Source: Mucilaginibacter sp. L3T2-6 (GTDB taxonomy: Bacteria > Bacteroidota > Bacteroidia > Sphingobacteriales > Sphingobacteriaceae). From it: DNA of 64,000 nt. Both the position numbers and the translations under genes were made by a program. Each line of letters opens with the position of its first letter. Position 1 is the first letter of the stretch. The DNA is taken from contig NZ_JAUMKC010000012.1 of NCBI RefSeq assembly GCF_030519355.1, positions 106,045 to 170,044 of the forward strand, given 5' to 3'. The notes under the pieces were generated by a model. The model was given only the letters and a program-made list of their open reading frames with translations. It was not told the origin of the DNA and ran no database searches. Below, piece by piece: positions 44,221 through 53,728 of this stretch.

Positions 44221-45630
44221 ATGAAAGCAAAACTTAACGCTTATCTGCTCGCTGTAGTTGCGATAGTGCTTTTCGCGCTGTCGTCCTGCCGTAAAGAAAA
44301 CACGGCTGACTTCGCACCCCAATCGCCCGGCTTATCCTCCAAAAGCATGACCGCCCCTGAACCGGTGACTGCGGCTACCTTTAAAGTGATAGGCTATATG
44401 CCCAGCTGGGAGGGGGATGTAAACGCTGTACAATACAGCAAACTCACCCACATCAATTATGCGTTTTTAATACCTAATACCAACGGCAGTTTGCAGGCGC
44501 TGGATAACGCTTCCAAATTCCAAAGCCTGGTAACCACCGCCCACAACAATGGCGTTAAGGTAATGATATCCGTCGGCGGGGGCGGAGGAGGTGATGCATT
44601 TCATACCATTGTGGCCAGTTCGGGCACCCGCACGGCGTTTGTGAACAACATGGTTAGCTTTTGTAATCAATACAATTGCGATGGCGTAGATGTTGACTGG
44701 GAGTTCCCTTCGGCCGGTACGGAAGCAAGTAACTTCCTCACCATGATGCAGCAGCTCGCTACTGCCATGCATAATAGCGGAAGACTGTGCACCATCGCGG
44801 TTATATCAACCGGCGCAACCTATATCACCAGCGGCATGTTTACTGCCCTTGACTGGCTTAACATTATGGATTATGATGATAACAACTTTCAGCACTCCAC
44901 TTATCAATCGGCTGTAGATTGCCTGGACTATTGGAGCGGCCGCGGCCTGCCGGTTGAAAAAACCATACTCGGCGTTCCCTTTTATGCGCGTGATAGCCGT
45001 TACGATTACTCAACCGCCAATTATAATGTTATACTTTCAATGGGCGGTAGCCCGAATTCGGATACTTTTCAAACTTATGGCTATAATGGCATTCCTACTA
45101 TTACCGCAAAAACTAACCTCGCATTTTCCCGCGGCATTGGGGGCATGATGATATGGGAGCTGGCCGGCGACGCTACTGGCGCTAATTCACTTTTATCGGC
45201 CATACACAACGCAATAATTTCGCAGGGTAACGGCGGCAACGGCGGGGGTGCGCCAATTGGCCAGGTAATTACATTGAAAGGGTTTAATGGGGAATATGTA
45301 AGCGGTGAGAACGGCACCCAGGCCATGAACTGTAACCGCGCAACTGCACAAGACTGGGAGAAGTTTACTGTTGTTGATGCCGGGGGCGGCAAAATTTCGC
45401 TCCGCAGCATGGGTAAGTATGTATCGTCTGAGAACGGCACGCAGGCCATAACCTGTAACCGCACGGCTATAGGGGACTGGGAGAAATTCGACTGGATAAC
45501 CACTGCCGACGGTAAAGTAACCCTGCGTGGAAACAATGGCAAGTTTATTTCCAGCGAAAACGGTACACAGCCGATGACTTGCAACCGTACCACAGCATCG
45601 GGGTGGGAAGCATTTGGAGTGAACCAGTGA
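44221..45630 (+). CDS. GH18 chitinase-like lipoprotein with C-terminal beta-trefoil
   Basis: The 469-residue lipoprotein has a lipobox around Cys23 (FALSSCRK). The GH18 catalytic signature DGVDVDWEF places the DxxDxDxE residues at Asp154-Glu161. Residues about 350-469 consist of three ~40-residue repeats of the type G-x-(Y/F)-(V/I)-S-x-E-N-G-T-Q-x-(M/I)-x-C-N-R, which is a fascin-like beta-trefoil, probably a sugar-binding module. The enzyme should hydrolyse chitin or related GlcNAc polymers at the cell surface. A Gly/Asn linker separates the two parts. Confidence 0.9.
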   Translation: MKAKLNAYLLAVVAIVLFALSSCRKENTADFAPQSPGLSSKSMTAPEPVTAATFKVIGYMPSWEGDVNAVQYSKLTHINYAFLIPNTNGSLQALDNASKFQSLVTTAHNNGVKVMISVGGGGGGDAFHTIVASSGTRTAFVNNMVSFCNQYNCDGVDVDWEFPSAGTEASNFLTMMQQLATAMHNSGRLCTIAVISTGATYITSGMFTALDWLNIMDYDDNNFQHSTYQSAVDCLDYWSGRGLPVEKTILGVPFYARDSRYDYSTANYNVILSMGGSPNSDTFQTYGYNGIPTITAKTNLAFSRGIGGMMIWELAGDATGANSLLSAIHNAIISQGNGGNGGGAPIGQVITLKGFNGEYVSGENGTQAMNCNRATAQDWEKFTVVDAGGGKISLRSMGKYVSSENGTQAITCNRTAIGDWEKFDWITTADGKVTLRGNNGKFISSENGTQPMTCNRTTASGWEAFGVNQ

Positions 45631-45691
45631 TCAGAGATTATGCCTGCGCTAAAAATAGGGCAAAGCACTCCTGAATGTTAACTAACAGAAG

Positions 45692-45720
45692 CAAAGGGCC
45701 GGCATATGGCAGGCCCTTTG
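45692..45720. terminator. Hairpin between converging genes
   Basis: CAAAGGGCC (45692-45700) is exactly complementary to GGCCCTTTG (45712-45720). It lies between the converging chitinase and GlxA-type genes and can serve both. Confidence 0.7.
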
Positions 45721-45731
45721 TATCATAACCA

Positions 45732-46715
45732 TTAAACAACCGCTATATCCTTATTGTACCTGTTTCTATATTCGGCAGGAGATAAACCGGTTATTTTTTT
45801 AAAAACTTGCCTGAAAGCCCGGCCGTCGGTATAACCAACATCATACATTATCTCATCCAGATTTTTTCGGGAAGTTTCAAGGCTCTTTTTTGCAGCCTCT
45901 ATTTTTATGCGCTGCAAGTATTCTGCCGGGGTGTTGGCGGTCGCTTTTTTAAATCGGCGGTCAAAATTGCGGCGGTCGATGGCCAGGGAGGAAGCCAGTT
46001 TTTCGATATTAATTTTCTTCTGCAGGTTATTTTCCATGTAATCTTGTGCCTTTTTTATCCCGTCGTCGTCGTGGTTTTTCTGGTCGGTAAAAATGGTGAA
46101 CGGCGATTGGCTGTTTCTCCCTAAATCAACCTGAAACAATTTGGCGCAAAATATGGCAGTTTCGCGGCTGTAGTATTTCTCAACCAGGTATAATACCAGG
46201 TTCATAGATGATAAAGCGCCGCCGGTAGTATACACCCCTTTTTCGTCGGTAATTATCTTGTCGGGCTGCAAATCGAGGTGGGGAAACATCTTTTTAAATA
46301 CGCCTGCCGCAGCCCAGTGAGTTGAGCATTGCTTGCCGCTTAAAATGCCGGCGGCCGCCAGCAGGAACGCCCCGGTGCAAAGGCTGGCTACTTCGGCTCC
46401 AAGCTTGTACTGCTGGACAACCCAATTGATCAATGCTCCGCTATTTTGTAAGGTATGCGATAAATGCTCGTCAAGCGTGGGTATAATTATCAGGTCGGCT
46501 TTGGGGTTATCAGCTAAATTTATGTCAGAATTTATGGTAAAACGCCCATTATACAGCGAAGTTTTTTCAGTACATCCTACCAGCCAAATTTTAAATACAG
46601 CATTTCTTCCTGTATTTATATGATATTCATTAGCCTTTGCAAATACTTCGTAAGCCAATACGATGCTGGCGGCATTTGAATTACTTTCCGGAATTACGAT
46701 ACACAGGTTTTTCAT
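45732..46715 (-). CDS. GlxA-type AraC regulator with DJ-1/PfpI domain
   Basis: The 327-residue protein fuses an N-terminal DJ-1/PfpI-like domain (residues about 1-180) to an AraC helix-turn-helix (about 225-320). The cysteine nucleophile-elbow region is VASLCTGAFLLAAAGILSGK. The second domain ends FRQVFKKITGLSPAEYRNRY. Such GlxA/FtrA-like regulators usually sense small metabolites. ATG at 46715 is chosen because the domain starts there. The divergent DUF1569 gene is a likely target. Confidence 0.88.
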   Translation of the reverse strand: MKNLCIVIPESNSNAASIVLAYEVFAKANEYHINTGRNAVFKIWLVGCTEKTSLYNGRFTINSDINLADNPKADLIIIPTLDEHLSHTLQNSGALINWVVQQYKLGAEVASLCTGAFLLAAAGILSGKQCSTHWAAAGVFKKMFPHLDLQPDKIITDEKGVYTTGGALSSMNLVLYLVEKYYSRETAIFCAKLFQVDLGRNSQSPFTIFTDQKNHDDDGIKKAQDYMENNLQKKINIEKLASSLAIDRRNFDRRFKKATANTPAEYLQRIKIEAAKKSLETSRKNLDEIMYDVGYTDGRAFRQVFKKITGLSPAEYRNRYNKDIAVV

Positions 46716-46729
46716 GGCCGTTGTTTTTA

Positions 46730-46816
46730 CAAGATTAGCTGAAAAAAATGTCCAAATCAACAACGCCGAATGTCGATATTGCAGCATTCAGATGCGGCAT
46801 ACCGGCAATATCTTTG
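46730..46816. promoter_or_regulatory. Divergent promoters of GlxA-type and DUF1569 genes
   Basis: For the minus gene, TTG (46758-46760), a 20-base spacer and TAATCTTG (46730-46737) match with one mismatch. For the plus gene, TATCTTTG at 46809-46816 is a perfect -7 box, without an obvious -33 partner, 26 bases before the ATG. Confidence 0.6.
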
Positions 46817-46842
46817 TGCTGACCCGATCAAAACAATCCTAC

Positions 46843-47289
46843 ATGAAAACCATATTTGATAATGCCATTAGCGAAGAATTGGTAACAAGAATCAACCAAA
46901 TTAATGCAGACAGCAAGCCATTCTGGGGCAAAATGAATGCCTATCAGATGGTAAAGCATTGCCGTCTATGGGAGGATATGATCACAGGCGAGTTGCCAAC
47001 CAAACGGGTATTTATAGGCCGTATATTCGGTCGCATGGGTTTGAAGGCGGTAACGAAAGACGATACGCCCCTTGCGCATAGCACGCCGACAGCGCCTGAA
47101 TTATTTATAAAGGAAACAAGTGGTAATATTGATGAAGAGAAAGCAAAGTGGATAGCGCTCATTCGTGAGCATAAAAATTTTTCGAATTCAAATTTTGTGC
47201 ACCCGTTTTTTGGTCCGATGACGAAGGAGCAAATTGGTATAATGGCCTACAAGCACATCGACCATCATTTACGGCAATTTGGGGCATAA
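46843..47289 (+). CDS. DUF1569 protein (DinB-like)
   Basis: The 148-residue protein matches DUF1569, a DinB-like four-helix domain: WGKMNAYQMVKHCRLWEDM, then FVHPFFGPMTKEQIGIMAYK and a final HIDHHLRQFG. The conserved histidines (H39-type, and HIDHH) could bind a metal. The function is unknown. ATG at 46843 is chosen because the upstream extension overlaps the promoter. Its divergent neighbour is a GlxA-type regulator. Confidence 0.82.
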   Translation: MKTIFDNAISEELVTRINQINADSKPFWGKMNAYQMVKHCRLWEDMITGELPTKRVFIGRIFGRMGLKAVTKDDTPLAHSTPTAPELFIKETSGNIDEEKAKWIALIREHKNFSNSNFVHPFFGPMTKEQIGIMAYKHIDHHLRQFGA

Positions 47290-47378
47290 AAAACCCTGCC
47301 GGTTTAACGCGAAACTTGCGCGGGGTTTGAAAATGTCGATCTAAATGCCAAGTTTTGATGAATTAAACCACAATATTT

Positions 47379-47771
47379 ATGAAAATTACGGTATTGATCA
47401 GCCGTGTATTGCTTGGCGTTATTTACCTCATATTCGGCCTCGACTATTTTTTACATTTTATACCGTACCAGCCTTTACACACCGGTGCGCCCGGCGCTCT
47501 TGTCGCTGGTCTGAAAGGCACAGGGTATATCTATCCCATGATGAAAACTATACAGATAGCCGGAGGCCTGTCGCTTATGTTTAACCGCTACGCGCCATTT
47601 GCTGCGGTAGTTCTTTTTCCTACAAGTTTGAACGTGCTGCTGTTTCACACTATCCTTGTTCCGTCCGGCTGGTATATGGGCGTTATCCTGATGGCGCCTA
47701 ATTTACTGCTCGGATGGGGTTACCGGCATTATTATGCAGGAATGTTTACAAGGGTGGCGAAAGTGAATTGA
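47379..47771 (+). CDS. DoxX-like membrane protein
   Basis: The 130-residue protein has four hydrophobic segments, starting VLISRVLLGVIYLIFGLDYF and ending with VILMAPNLLLGWGYRHYYAG. Length and topology fit the DoxX-like superfamily (DoxD/DoxX, YphA). The presence of PMMKTIQIAGGLSLMFNRYAP is typical of this group. Its role is not established. It is followed, 85 bases on, by a Crp-type regulator on the same strand. Confidence 0.78.
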   Translation: MKITVLISRVLLGVIYLIFGLDYFLHFIPYQPLHTGAPGALVAGLKGTGYIYPMMKTIQIAGGLSLMFNRYAPFAAVVLFPTSLNVLLFHTILVPSGWYMGVILMAPNLLLGWGYRHYYAGMFTRVAKVN

Positions 47772-47840
47772 CCGTAAATTGGGCCTTAATGAATACCAGG
47801 TGCAATTGCATATTTTACCTGAAATTTACTGCTGAAATTT

Positions 47841-47848
47841 TACCTTTG
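47841..47848 (+). promoter_or_regulatory. -7 box of the Crp-type regulator gene
   Basis: TACCTTTG is a perfect TAnnTTTG box, 8 bases before the ATG at 47857. It predicts a 5' leader of only a few bases. Confidence 0.6.
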
Positions 47849-47856
47849 AGATTGCC

Positions 47857-48435
47857 ATGAAAGCAGCATTTGAAAGCTATCTGCGCCAGCAAACCCAGCT
47901 TGACGAAGCCGGCGTCCGTCGCGTAAGCAGCTTAGCCATTTCCCGTAAACTTCGCCGGAACGAGTTTTTGCTGCGTGAAGGAGAAGTGTGCAGGCACAAA
48001 ACATTTATCGTGAACGGGTTGCTGCGTACTTACAGTGTTACCCCGGATGGTAACGAGCATATCCTGTCATTCTCCCCCGAAAATACCTGGACGCTGGAAG
48101 TAGAAAGCTACGACCGGCAAGCACCTTCCCGTTCCCATATAGATGCCATAGAACCGGGTGAGGTTCTGCAATGGCTTAAAGCCGATTTTAACGGCTTACT
48201 GGAAGAAATACCTCAGTTGAAAATACTTGCAGAGCAAATGGTTTCGCGCAGTATACATAGCAGCCGCCAGCGTATTATTACCACACTTAGCGCTACGCCC
48301 GAGCAGAAATATGAAGACTTTGTACAAACCTATCCCGGCTTACTTCCCCGCCTGCCGCTGCGCATGATTGCCGGTTATCTTGGCGTATCGCTTAAAACAC
48401 TTACACGCCTCCGGCACGCGCAAATGCTCCGTTGA
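47857..48435 (+). CDS. Crp/Fnr-family transcriptional regulator
   Basis: The 192-residue protein has a cyclic-nucleotide-binding-like beta-roll (residues about 20-110) and a C-terminal helix-turn-helix. The beta-roll contains LLREGEVCRHKTFIVNGLLR. The HTH is LPLRMIAGYLGVSLKTLTRL. No cysteine cluster is present, so it is not an oxygen-sensing Fnr. The Crp cAMP-contact residues are not preserved, so the ligand is unknown. The divergence of function is common in Bacteroidota. A 16-bp dyad lies between it and the epimerase gene. Confidence 0.88.
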   Translation: MKAAFESYLRQQTQLDEAGVRRVSSLAISRKLRRNEFLLREGEVCRHKTFIVNGLLRTYSVTPDGNEHILSFSPENTWTLEVESYDRQAPSRSHIDAIEPGEVLQWLKADFNGLLEEIPQLKILAEQMVSRSIHSSRQRIITTLSATPEQKYEDFVQTYPGLLPRLPLRMIAGYLGVSLKTLTRLRHAQMLR

Positions 48436-48444
48436 TTTTCAAAT

Positions 48445-48460
48445 ATGGTCAAATGACCAT
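48445..48460 (+). promoter_or_regulatory. Palindrome between Crp-type and epimerase genes
   Basis: ATGGTCAAATGACCAT has 6-bp arms around a 4-base centre. It sits upstream of a weak -7 box (CAATTTTG, 48482-48489) of the epimerase gene. It is a plausible site for the Crp-type regulator encoded upstream. Confidence 0.5.
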
Positions 48461-48510
48461 GTTTTTAAGCGGCCTGGACGCCAATTTTGTGCTTTATTAA
48501 TCATTATCCT

Positions 48511-49398
48511 ATGCAAGTATTTGTTACAGGGGCCTCAGGTTTTGTAGGCTCTGCCATTCTAAAAGAATTAATAGCCGCCGGTCATAGCGTTTTGGGGCTG
48601 GTGCGGTCAGACAAAGGCGCCGAAGAGGTTGCAGCAGCCGGTGCGCAGGTATTGCGGGGCGATGTGAATGACCCTGAGATATTAAAACAGGGCGCCATCA
48701 CATGCGATGCAGTTATTCATACTGCCTTTAACCACGACTTTTCCCGTTTTAAACAAAATTGCGAAGACGACCGCAAAGTTATTGAAATTTTAGGCGATGC
48801 CCTGGCCGGCGCCGGAAAGCCGCTGGTAGTAACTTCGGGTGTCGGTCTGCTTAATTATGGGCGGCCCGCTACTGAGGATGACGTTCCGCCGGGTTCGGAT
48901 GTGATTCCAAGAGCCGCATCGGAAGAGGCGGCAAGGGCCGCCATGGCAAAAGGTGTTGACGCCTATATTGTGCGCCTGCCGCCCAGCACACACGGCGCAG
49001 GAGATCATGGCTTTGTGCCGGTGATAATCGATATTGCAAAAGAAAAAGGTGAATCAGCCTATGCCGGCGAAGGTCATAACGTTTGGCCGGCCGTTCACCG
49101 AAATGATGCTGCCAGGCTTTATCGTTTGGCTATAGAAAAACGCCCTGCGCTGAAAGTATTTCACGCGATTGGTGAAAGCGGTGTTTTGTTTAAAGAAATT
49201 GCTGAAGTAATCGGAGGTGGCTTGAAAATGCCCGCCGTAAGCAAAACAGGTGATGATATTGCCGCTCATTTCGGATGGTTCGCACACTTCGCAACGATGG
49301 GTTGCCCAGCTTCCGCCGAAAAAACCAAGGCCACGCTAGGCTGGGAACCAAGAGGTAAAAGGTTGATTGAGGACATGAAAGCCAATTATTTCAATTGA
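48511..49398 (+). CDS. NAD-dependent epimerase/SDR-like protein
   Basis: The 295-residue extended-SDR protein has an N-terminal cofactor motif TGASGFVGSAIL, the DVNDPEIL pattern after the second strand, and VVTSGVGLLNYG near residue 108. The Tyr-x-x-x-Lys catalytic pair of true epimerases is not obvious, so it may be an atypical member of the SDR family (NmrA/DUF1731-like). ATG at 48511 directly precedes the nucleotide motif. The Crp-type regulator upstream probably governs it. Confidence 0.82.
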   Translation: MQVFVTGASGFVGSAILKELIAAGHSVLGLVRSDKGAEEVAAAGAQVLRGDVNDPEILKQGAITCDAVIHTAFNHDFSRFKQNCEDDRKVIEILGDALAGAGKPLVVTSGVGLLNYGRPATEDDVPPGSDVIPRAASEEAARAAMAKGVDAYIVRLPPSTHGAGDHGFVPVIIDIAKEKGESAYAGEGHNVWPAVHRNDAARLYRLAIEKRPALKVFHAIGESGVLFKEIAEVIGGGLKMPAVSKTGDDIAAHFGWFAHFATMGCPASAEKTKATLGWEPRGKRLIEDMKANYFN

Positions 49399-49550
49399 AA
49401 TGAACCAAGTCTACCTAAATCCTTTCCATTTACGAGGGACTTAGGTAATCGCTGTGTGATTACCGGGCTCCTTACTTTTCGCAGAGGTTTTAGAGCTCCT
49501 GTTTACGCCGATGGGATAAACTAATTCTCACGTCTCTTCGTTTCTATTTA
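49399..49550 (+). other. Structured intergenic RNA with competing hairpins
   Basis: TACCTAAATCC (49412-49422) can pair with GGGACTTAGGTA (49436-49447) with one mismatch. GGTAATC (49444-49450) can pair with GATTACC (49458-49464). The two hairpins share GGTA and so exclude each other, as in leader attenuators. The methyltransferase gene begins 87 bases later. No family of structured RNA was recognised. Confidence 0.35.
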
Positions 49551-50318
49551 ATGAGCACTACCTCAGAAGCTACCAAACGTTTTACGGAACGCGTAGAAAA
49601 CTACGTAAAATATCGCCCGGGATATCCGGCTGAAGTACTTGAACTGCTCGAAAATGAAGGCGGGCTAAGCCAGGGCGCTGCTGTTGCCGATATTGGTTCA
49701 GGTACAGGTATATTTACCAGGTTGCTGCTGCAGCGTGGTTATAAGGTTTATGCTGTTGAGCCTAACCAGGCCATGCAGCAAGCCGCCTGCATGTGGTTAG
49801 GGGATGACCAAAACTTCACACCGGTTGATGCAGTAGCCGAGGCCACCACACTTGATACACACAGTATTGATATGGTGGTTTGCGCGCAGGCTTTCCATTG
49901 GTTTAACGATGCCCGCACACGGTGGGAGTTTAACAGAATTTTAAAAGATGAAGGCCTGGCGGCACTAATCTGGAATAACCGGCTGGCTGATACCGACGAC
50001 TTTTCAATGGCTTATGAAAACCTGCTGAAAACTAAATCTGTCGATTATAATAAGGTTAACCATCGTAATATAAACGATATCGACTTCAAGGCCTTTTTTA
50101 AAAACGGCGTTTATAAACAGGTAAATTATCCCAACGCGCAGCTGTTTAACCTGGAGGGCTTAATGGGGCGGGCGTTTTCATCATCCTACGTTCCGGCCGA
50201 AAATAGTATCGACGGTATGAGATTCCGGGGGTTGTTAGAGGATATATTTGCCAAATACAATACAAAAGGAACCGTAACCTTTACTTACCAGACAGAGGTG
50301 TACCTGGGTAAAGTATGA
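49551..50318 (+). CDS. Class I SAM-dependent methyltransferase
   Basis: The 255-residue protein carries the SAM-binding core with VADIGSGTGIFTRLLLQRGY, VYAVEPNQAMQQAA and the motif AQAFHWFNDARTRWEF. The last motif is typical of the Methyltransf_11 family that acts on small molecules. The substrate is unknown. It has a leader with two competing hairpins. It converges on the GH35 gene, with 29 bases between stops. Confidence 0.86.
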   Translation: MSTTSEATKRFTERVENYVKYRPGYPAEVLELLENEGGLSQGAAVADIGSGTGIFTRLLLQRGYKVYAVEPNQAMQQAACMWLGDDQNFTPVDAVAEATTLDTHSIDMVVCAQAFHWFNDARTRWEFNRILKDEGLAALIWNNRLADTDDFSMAYENLLKTKSVDYNKVNHRNINDIDFKAFFKNGVYKQVNYPNAQLFNLEGLMGRAFSSSYVPAENSIDGMRFRGLLEDIFAKYNTKGTVTFTYQTEVYLGKV

Positions 50319-50347
50319 CGCCTGGCCCTCGTAATATGCATGAACAG

Positions 50348-52177
50348 TTATTCTTTAATCACCTCATTCAATACCGGATGATCCAGCGCTGAAATCTTTG
50401 TATGCCCGCTTTTCAGTTCATCAAAAACTACAATTTGGTTTAAACCCTTTTTAAGCCAGGAAGCAGGGATATACAGTGTTTGTTGCGGGCCGATATTCCA
50501 GTATTTGCCTATATTGATGCCATTTAAAAACACAAATCCCTTACCAAAGCCATGCATGTCTAAATAGGTGTCGCCTACATTGCTCAGATTAAAGGAGCCT
50601 TGGTATAACGCGGGCTGCAAGTCAGCGTCATTATTCTGACTAAATTTAAATCCGGCGGTATTGCCAAACGGGAATTTATACATTTTCCAGCCGGTAAGCT
50701 CTTTATCGCCCAGGGTAACCTTTTCGGTTATGCCCTGTCGGTTATCGGTTAAATACGGGCCGTAATTAATGCGGCCGTTGTTTTCGACCAGGATGTCAAG
50801 TACATCGCCTTTCTTAGCATCGTCTAACTTCAGGGAATCCTGGCTCAGGCGGCGGTCGAGCACGCTGATTCGTTTACCATTTAAATAAACGGTGGCATAA
50901 TCACGCATCTGCTTAACTCTCAGCAAGCCGGATGCAGCCTCTTTTAGCGTGGTGCGATAAAGTACAAAGCCATATCCCTGGCCCAGGTCTTCAAAGCATA
51001 GAGGTTTATCAGCTGCAATGGGTTTTCCAAGGTTACTGAATAAATCACCACGGCCCGTTAATTTGATATTTGGAATAGCGACAGTTTTATTTTTTGCAGG
51101 CACAGGCGGCAATTTTACGCCCCGGGGCAGGTGTTTCTGTATAATCTCGCGGAACTTATAGAATTTAGCCGTGGGGTTGCCGGATTCATCCAGTGGTGCG
51201 TCATAATCATAGCTGGAGGTTTGCGGCGAATATGGGTCGTGTTTGCCCATGTTAGCGCCATTCATAAAACCTCGCGTAGTTCCGCCATGGAACATGTATA
51301 AGTTAATAGAGATGCCTGCCGAGAGAACCGTATCGAGTTTTTTGGCATCTTCGTCGGCATTGCTGCCCTGGTGCGGCTTGCCCCAGCTGTCAAACCAGCC
51401 GGGATACCATTCCGCGATATAATAAGGCCCTTTGCCGTCATGGTATTTATTGATGAGCGCTTTTACTTCCTTTGGATTATCCAATCCGTTAACAGCTGGC
51501 AGGTAACCAGGTAAGTAACCGGCCGGCATTTGCGAAGGTCCGTCGCAGGTAAACAGCAGGCCGGTAAAGCCGCCTTCTCGGAAAATTTTGCGGTTGATGT
51601 CGAGATATTCTTTATCGTTACTGTACGATCCGTATTCGTTTTCAATCTGCACCATCAAAATATTACCCCCATTCGTTATCAATAACGGAGAAAGCTGCTT
51701 GCCCAATTGCATGATGTAATCCCGGTAATATTTTAAAAATTTAGGGTCTTTGCTGCGCACTTTCAGGTTCTTGTCTTTAAGCAGCCAATACGGGTATCCG
51801 CCGAATTCCCACTCCGCACAAGCATACGGACTTGGCCGCAGTACCACCCACATGCCTTCTTCTTTGGCTATACGCACAAATTCGGCAATGTCGTTGTTCC
51901 CGGTAAAATCAAACTTTCCTTCCTCGGGCTCCTGGGCGTTCCAGAAAACGTAAGTGCCGATGGTGTTCAAACCCATAGCCTTGGCCATTTTAATGCGCTG
52001 CCGCCAATAAGCACGCGGTAAACGTGTACAATGCATTTCGCCCGAAATTAATTGCATCGGCTTTTTATCCAGCAAAAACACGGAATCGCCAAGGGCGAAA
52101 GTGTGTTTTACTTTTTGAGCGATAGAAAAGTTTGATAACAATGCGCTGAACAGTAGCAGTGCGGCGAGCTTTTTCAT
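50348..52177 (-). CDS. Secreted GH35 beta-galactosidase
   Basis: The 609-residue protein has a signal peptide ending FSIAQ and a GH35 TIM barrel, with the motifs ISGEMHCTRLPRAYW and FWNAQEPEEGKFDF. The acid/base Glu181 lies in QIENEYGSY and the nucleophile Glu256 in YIAEWYPGW, as in characterised GH35 enzymes. A beta-sandwich region completes the C-terminus. Hydrolysis of terminal beta-galactosyl residues in the periplasm is expected. It is transcribed alone. Confidence 0.92.
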   Translation of the reverse strand: MKKLAALLLFSALLSNFSIAQKVKHTFALGDSVFLLDKKPMQLISGEMHCTRLPRAYWRQRIKMAKAMGLNTIGTYVFWNAQEPEEGKFDFTGNNDIAEFVRIAKEEGMWVVLRPSPYACAEWEFGGYPYWLLKDKNLKVRSKDPKFLKYYRDYIMQLGKQLSPLLITNGGNILMVQIENEYGSYSNDKEYLDINRKIFREGGFTGLLFTCDGPSQMPAGYLPGYLPAVNGLDNPKEVKALINKYHDGKGPYYIAEWYPGWFDSWGKPHQGSNADEDAKKLDTVLSAGISINLYMFHGGTTRGFMNGANMGKHDPYSPQTSSYDYDAPLDESGNPTAKFYKFREIIQKHLPRGVKLPPVPAKNKTVAIPNIKLTGRGDLFSNLGKPIAADKPLCFEDLGQGYGFVLYRTTLKEAASGLLRVKQMRDYATVYLNGKRISVLDRRLSQDSLKLDDAKKGDVLDILVENNGRINYGPYLTDNRQGITEKVTLGDKELTGWKMYKFPFGNTAGFKFSQNNDADLQPALYQGSFNLSNVGDTYLDMHGFGKGFVFLNGINIGKYWNIGPQQTLYIPASWLKKGLNQIVVFDELKSGHTKISALDHPVLNEVIKE

Positions 52178-52387
52178 AGTCGGGCTAATTAATAGGCAGG
52201 CAAGTTATTCATTTTTGGAAGAAATATAATGCGACAACGGTGCGCATACGTTTGCGTAAAATAATTTTGTGTAATTAAACAGAGCGATCAAATAAAATGT
52301 AGCGAGTGCTGAAAATGGATTGATGACATTTGGATTTAAATGGTCAGTTATCCTTCCTTAAACATGCGCATATTTCATACACCAGAA

Positions 52388-52435
52388 ATCCGCACATCAT
52401 TCATACATTTGCACATCTGCATATCCGCACACAAA
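52388..52435 (+). promoter_or_regulatory. ATCCGCAC-type repeat with -7 box before murB
   Basis: This region contains ATCCGCACATC, then TACATTTG (a perfect -7 box, 52404-52411), and CATATCCGCACAC. murB starts 32 bases after the box. No -33 TTG is seen. The repeat belongs to the same family as those before ftsY and the serB fusion. Confidence 0.55.
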
Positions 52436-52442
52436 CAATACC

Positions 52443-53462
52443 ATGCTTCAGATACAGGAAAACGTTTCTCTAAAAAATTTCAACACATTTGGCGTGGATG
52501 CCAAAGCCCGCTATTTTGTAGAGATCAGCAACCGGGACGAACTCGTTGAACTGTTTATGGATCCTCAATGGCTGGAGACAGACCGTTTAGTTATGGGCGG
52601 TGGCAGTAACATGTTGCTGTTAAAGGATTACCATGGATTGGTAATTCGAATCAATATTCGGGGAATAGAGCACAGGATCAGCCACGAGGATGTTTTCGTA
52701 GAAGCCGGCGGCGGGGAGGTATGGAACGACCTGGTGAATTATTGTGTGACGCGCGGGTATGCCGGTCTGGAGAATCTGAGCCTGATACCTGGTTCAGTAG
52801 GGGCGTCGCCCATACAAAACATAGGTGCATATGGGGTGGAATTGAAAGATGTTTTTCAAAGCTGCTGCGCCTTCGAAATTGCAAGCCGCACTTTCAAAAC
52901 CTTCAGCAAAGAAGATTGTAAGTTTGGATACAGGGAGAGTGTTTTTAAAAATGAGTTGAAAGGCCAATATATTATTGTATCGGTAAAGTTCCATCTGTCG
53001 CTGGCGCCGCATTTCAATTTAAAGTACGGAGCTATCGAGCAGGAACTGGCAAATCGCGGAATTACCTCGCCGACGTTGAAAGATGTATCGCAAGTGGTAT
53101 CGCATATCAGGGTATCCAAGTTGCCCGACCCCTCCACCATTGGCAATGCGGGAAGTTTTTTTAAAAATCCGGTCGTCACTGTTGACGAATTCGAGGCTGT
53201 TTACACTAAGTTCCCTGATGTAGTGCACTACCCTGCTGGTGACGGATTGATAAAACTGGCTGCCGGCTGGCTAATAGAGCAGTGCGGCTGGAAAGGTAAA
53301 GTGGTTGGAAATACCGGAACCTGGAAGAACCAGGCCCTGGTTTTGGTGAACCATGGCGGTGCAACAGGCAACGAGGTGTACAACTTTTCGTCGCAAATCA
53401 TAGACAGTGTGTACACTAAATTTGGCGTTAGACTACAACGCGAGGTAAATATTATTAGTTAA
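52443..53462 (+). CDS. murB: UDP-N-acetylmuramate dehydrogenase MurB
   Basis: The 339-residue FAD enzyme reduces enolpyruvyl-UDP-GlcNAc in peptidoglycan synthesis. Motifs include NFNTFGVDAKAR at the N-terminus, VMGGGSNMLLLKDY, LSLIPGSVGASPIQNIGAYG, and GNAGSFFKNPVV, which contains the catalytic serine. The end LQREVNII holds the last conserved Glu. The length (about 340) fits the E. coli type I form. Confidence 0.96.
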   Translation: MLQIQENVSLKNFNTFGVDAKARYFVEISNRDELVELFMDPQWLETDRLVMGGGSNMLLLKDYHGLVIRINIRGIEHRISHEDVFVEAGGGEVWNDLVNYCVTRGYAGLENLSLIPGSVGASPIQNIGAYGVELKDVFQSCCAFEIASRTFKTFSKEDCKFGYRESVFKNELKGQYIIVSVKFHLSLAPHFNLKYGAIEQELANRGITSPTLKDVSQVVSHIRVSKLPDPSTIGNAGSFFKNPVVTVDEFEAVYTKFPDVVHYPAGDGLIKLAAGWLIEQCGWKGKVVGNTGTWKNQALVLVNHGGATGNEVYNFSSQIIDSVYTKFGVRLQREVNIIS

Positions 53463-53728
53463 ATATTTATCTTTAAATTAAATTTTCCATTTTAATTCCT
53501 GCTGTTTATAATAACATTCCTGTTACCGACTGGTTTTAAATTTTTGTTTTAGGTTTTGATAATATCAGTTTAAATAGTTGATTAATAGTATTTTGATAAT
53601 TTAAATAGTGTTAATATTACACTAGTTGATTTTGTCCTGTTAAATACCTGCTTTACAATTTATGGTTCTTTCGGTTCAGACCGAGTGGCACTATGCTTGC
53701 CTAAGTAGGGATACAAAACTTTAACAGT

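Noticed and set aside
46663..46842. Longer start for the DUF1569 gene
   Set aside because: The extension overlaps the divergent promoter region and does not look like the family's N-terminus.
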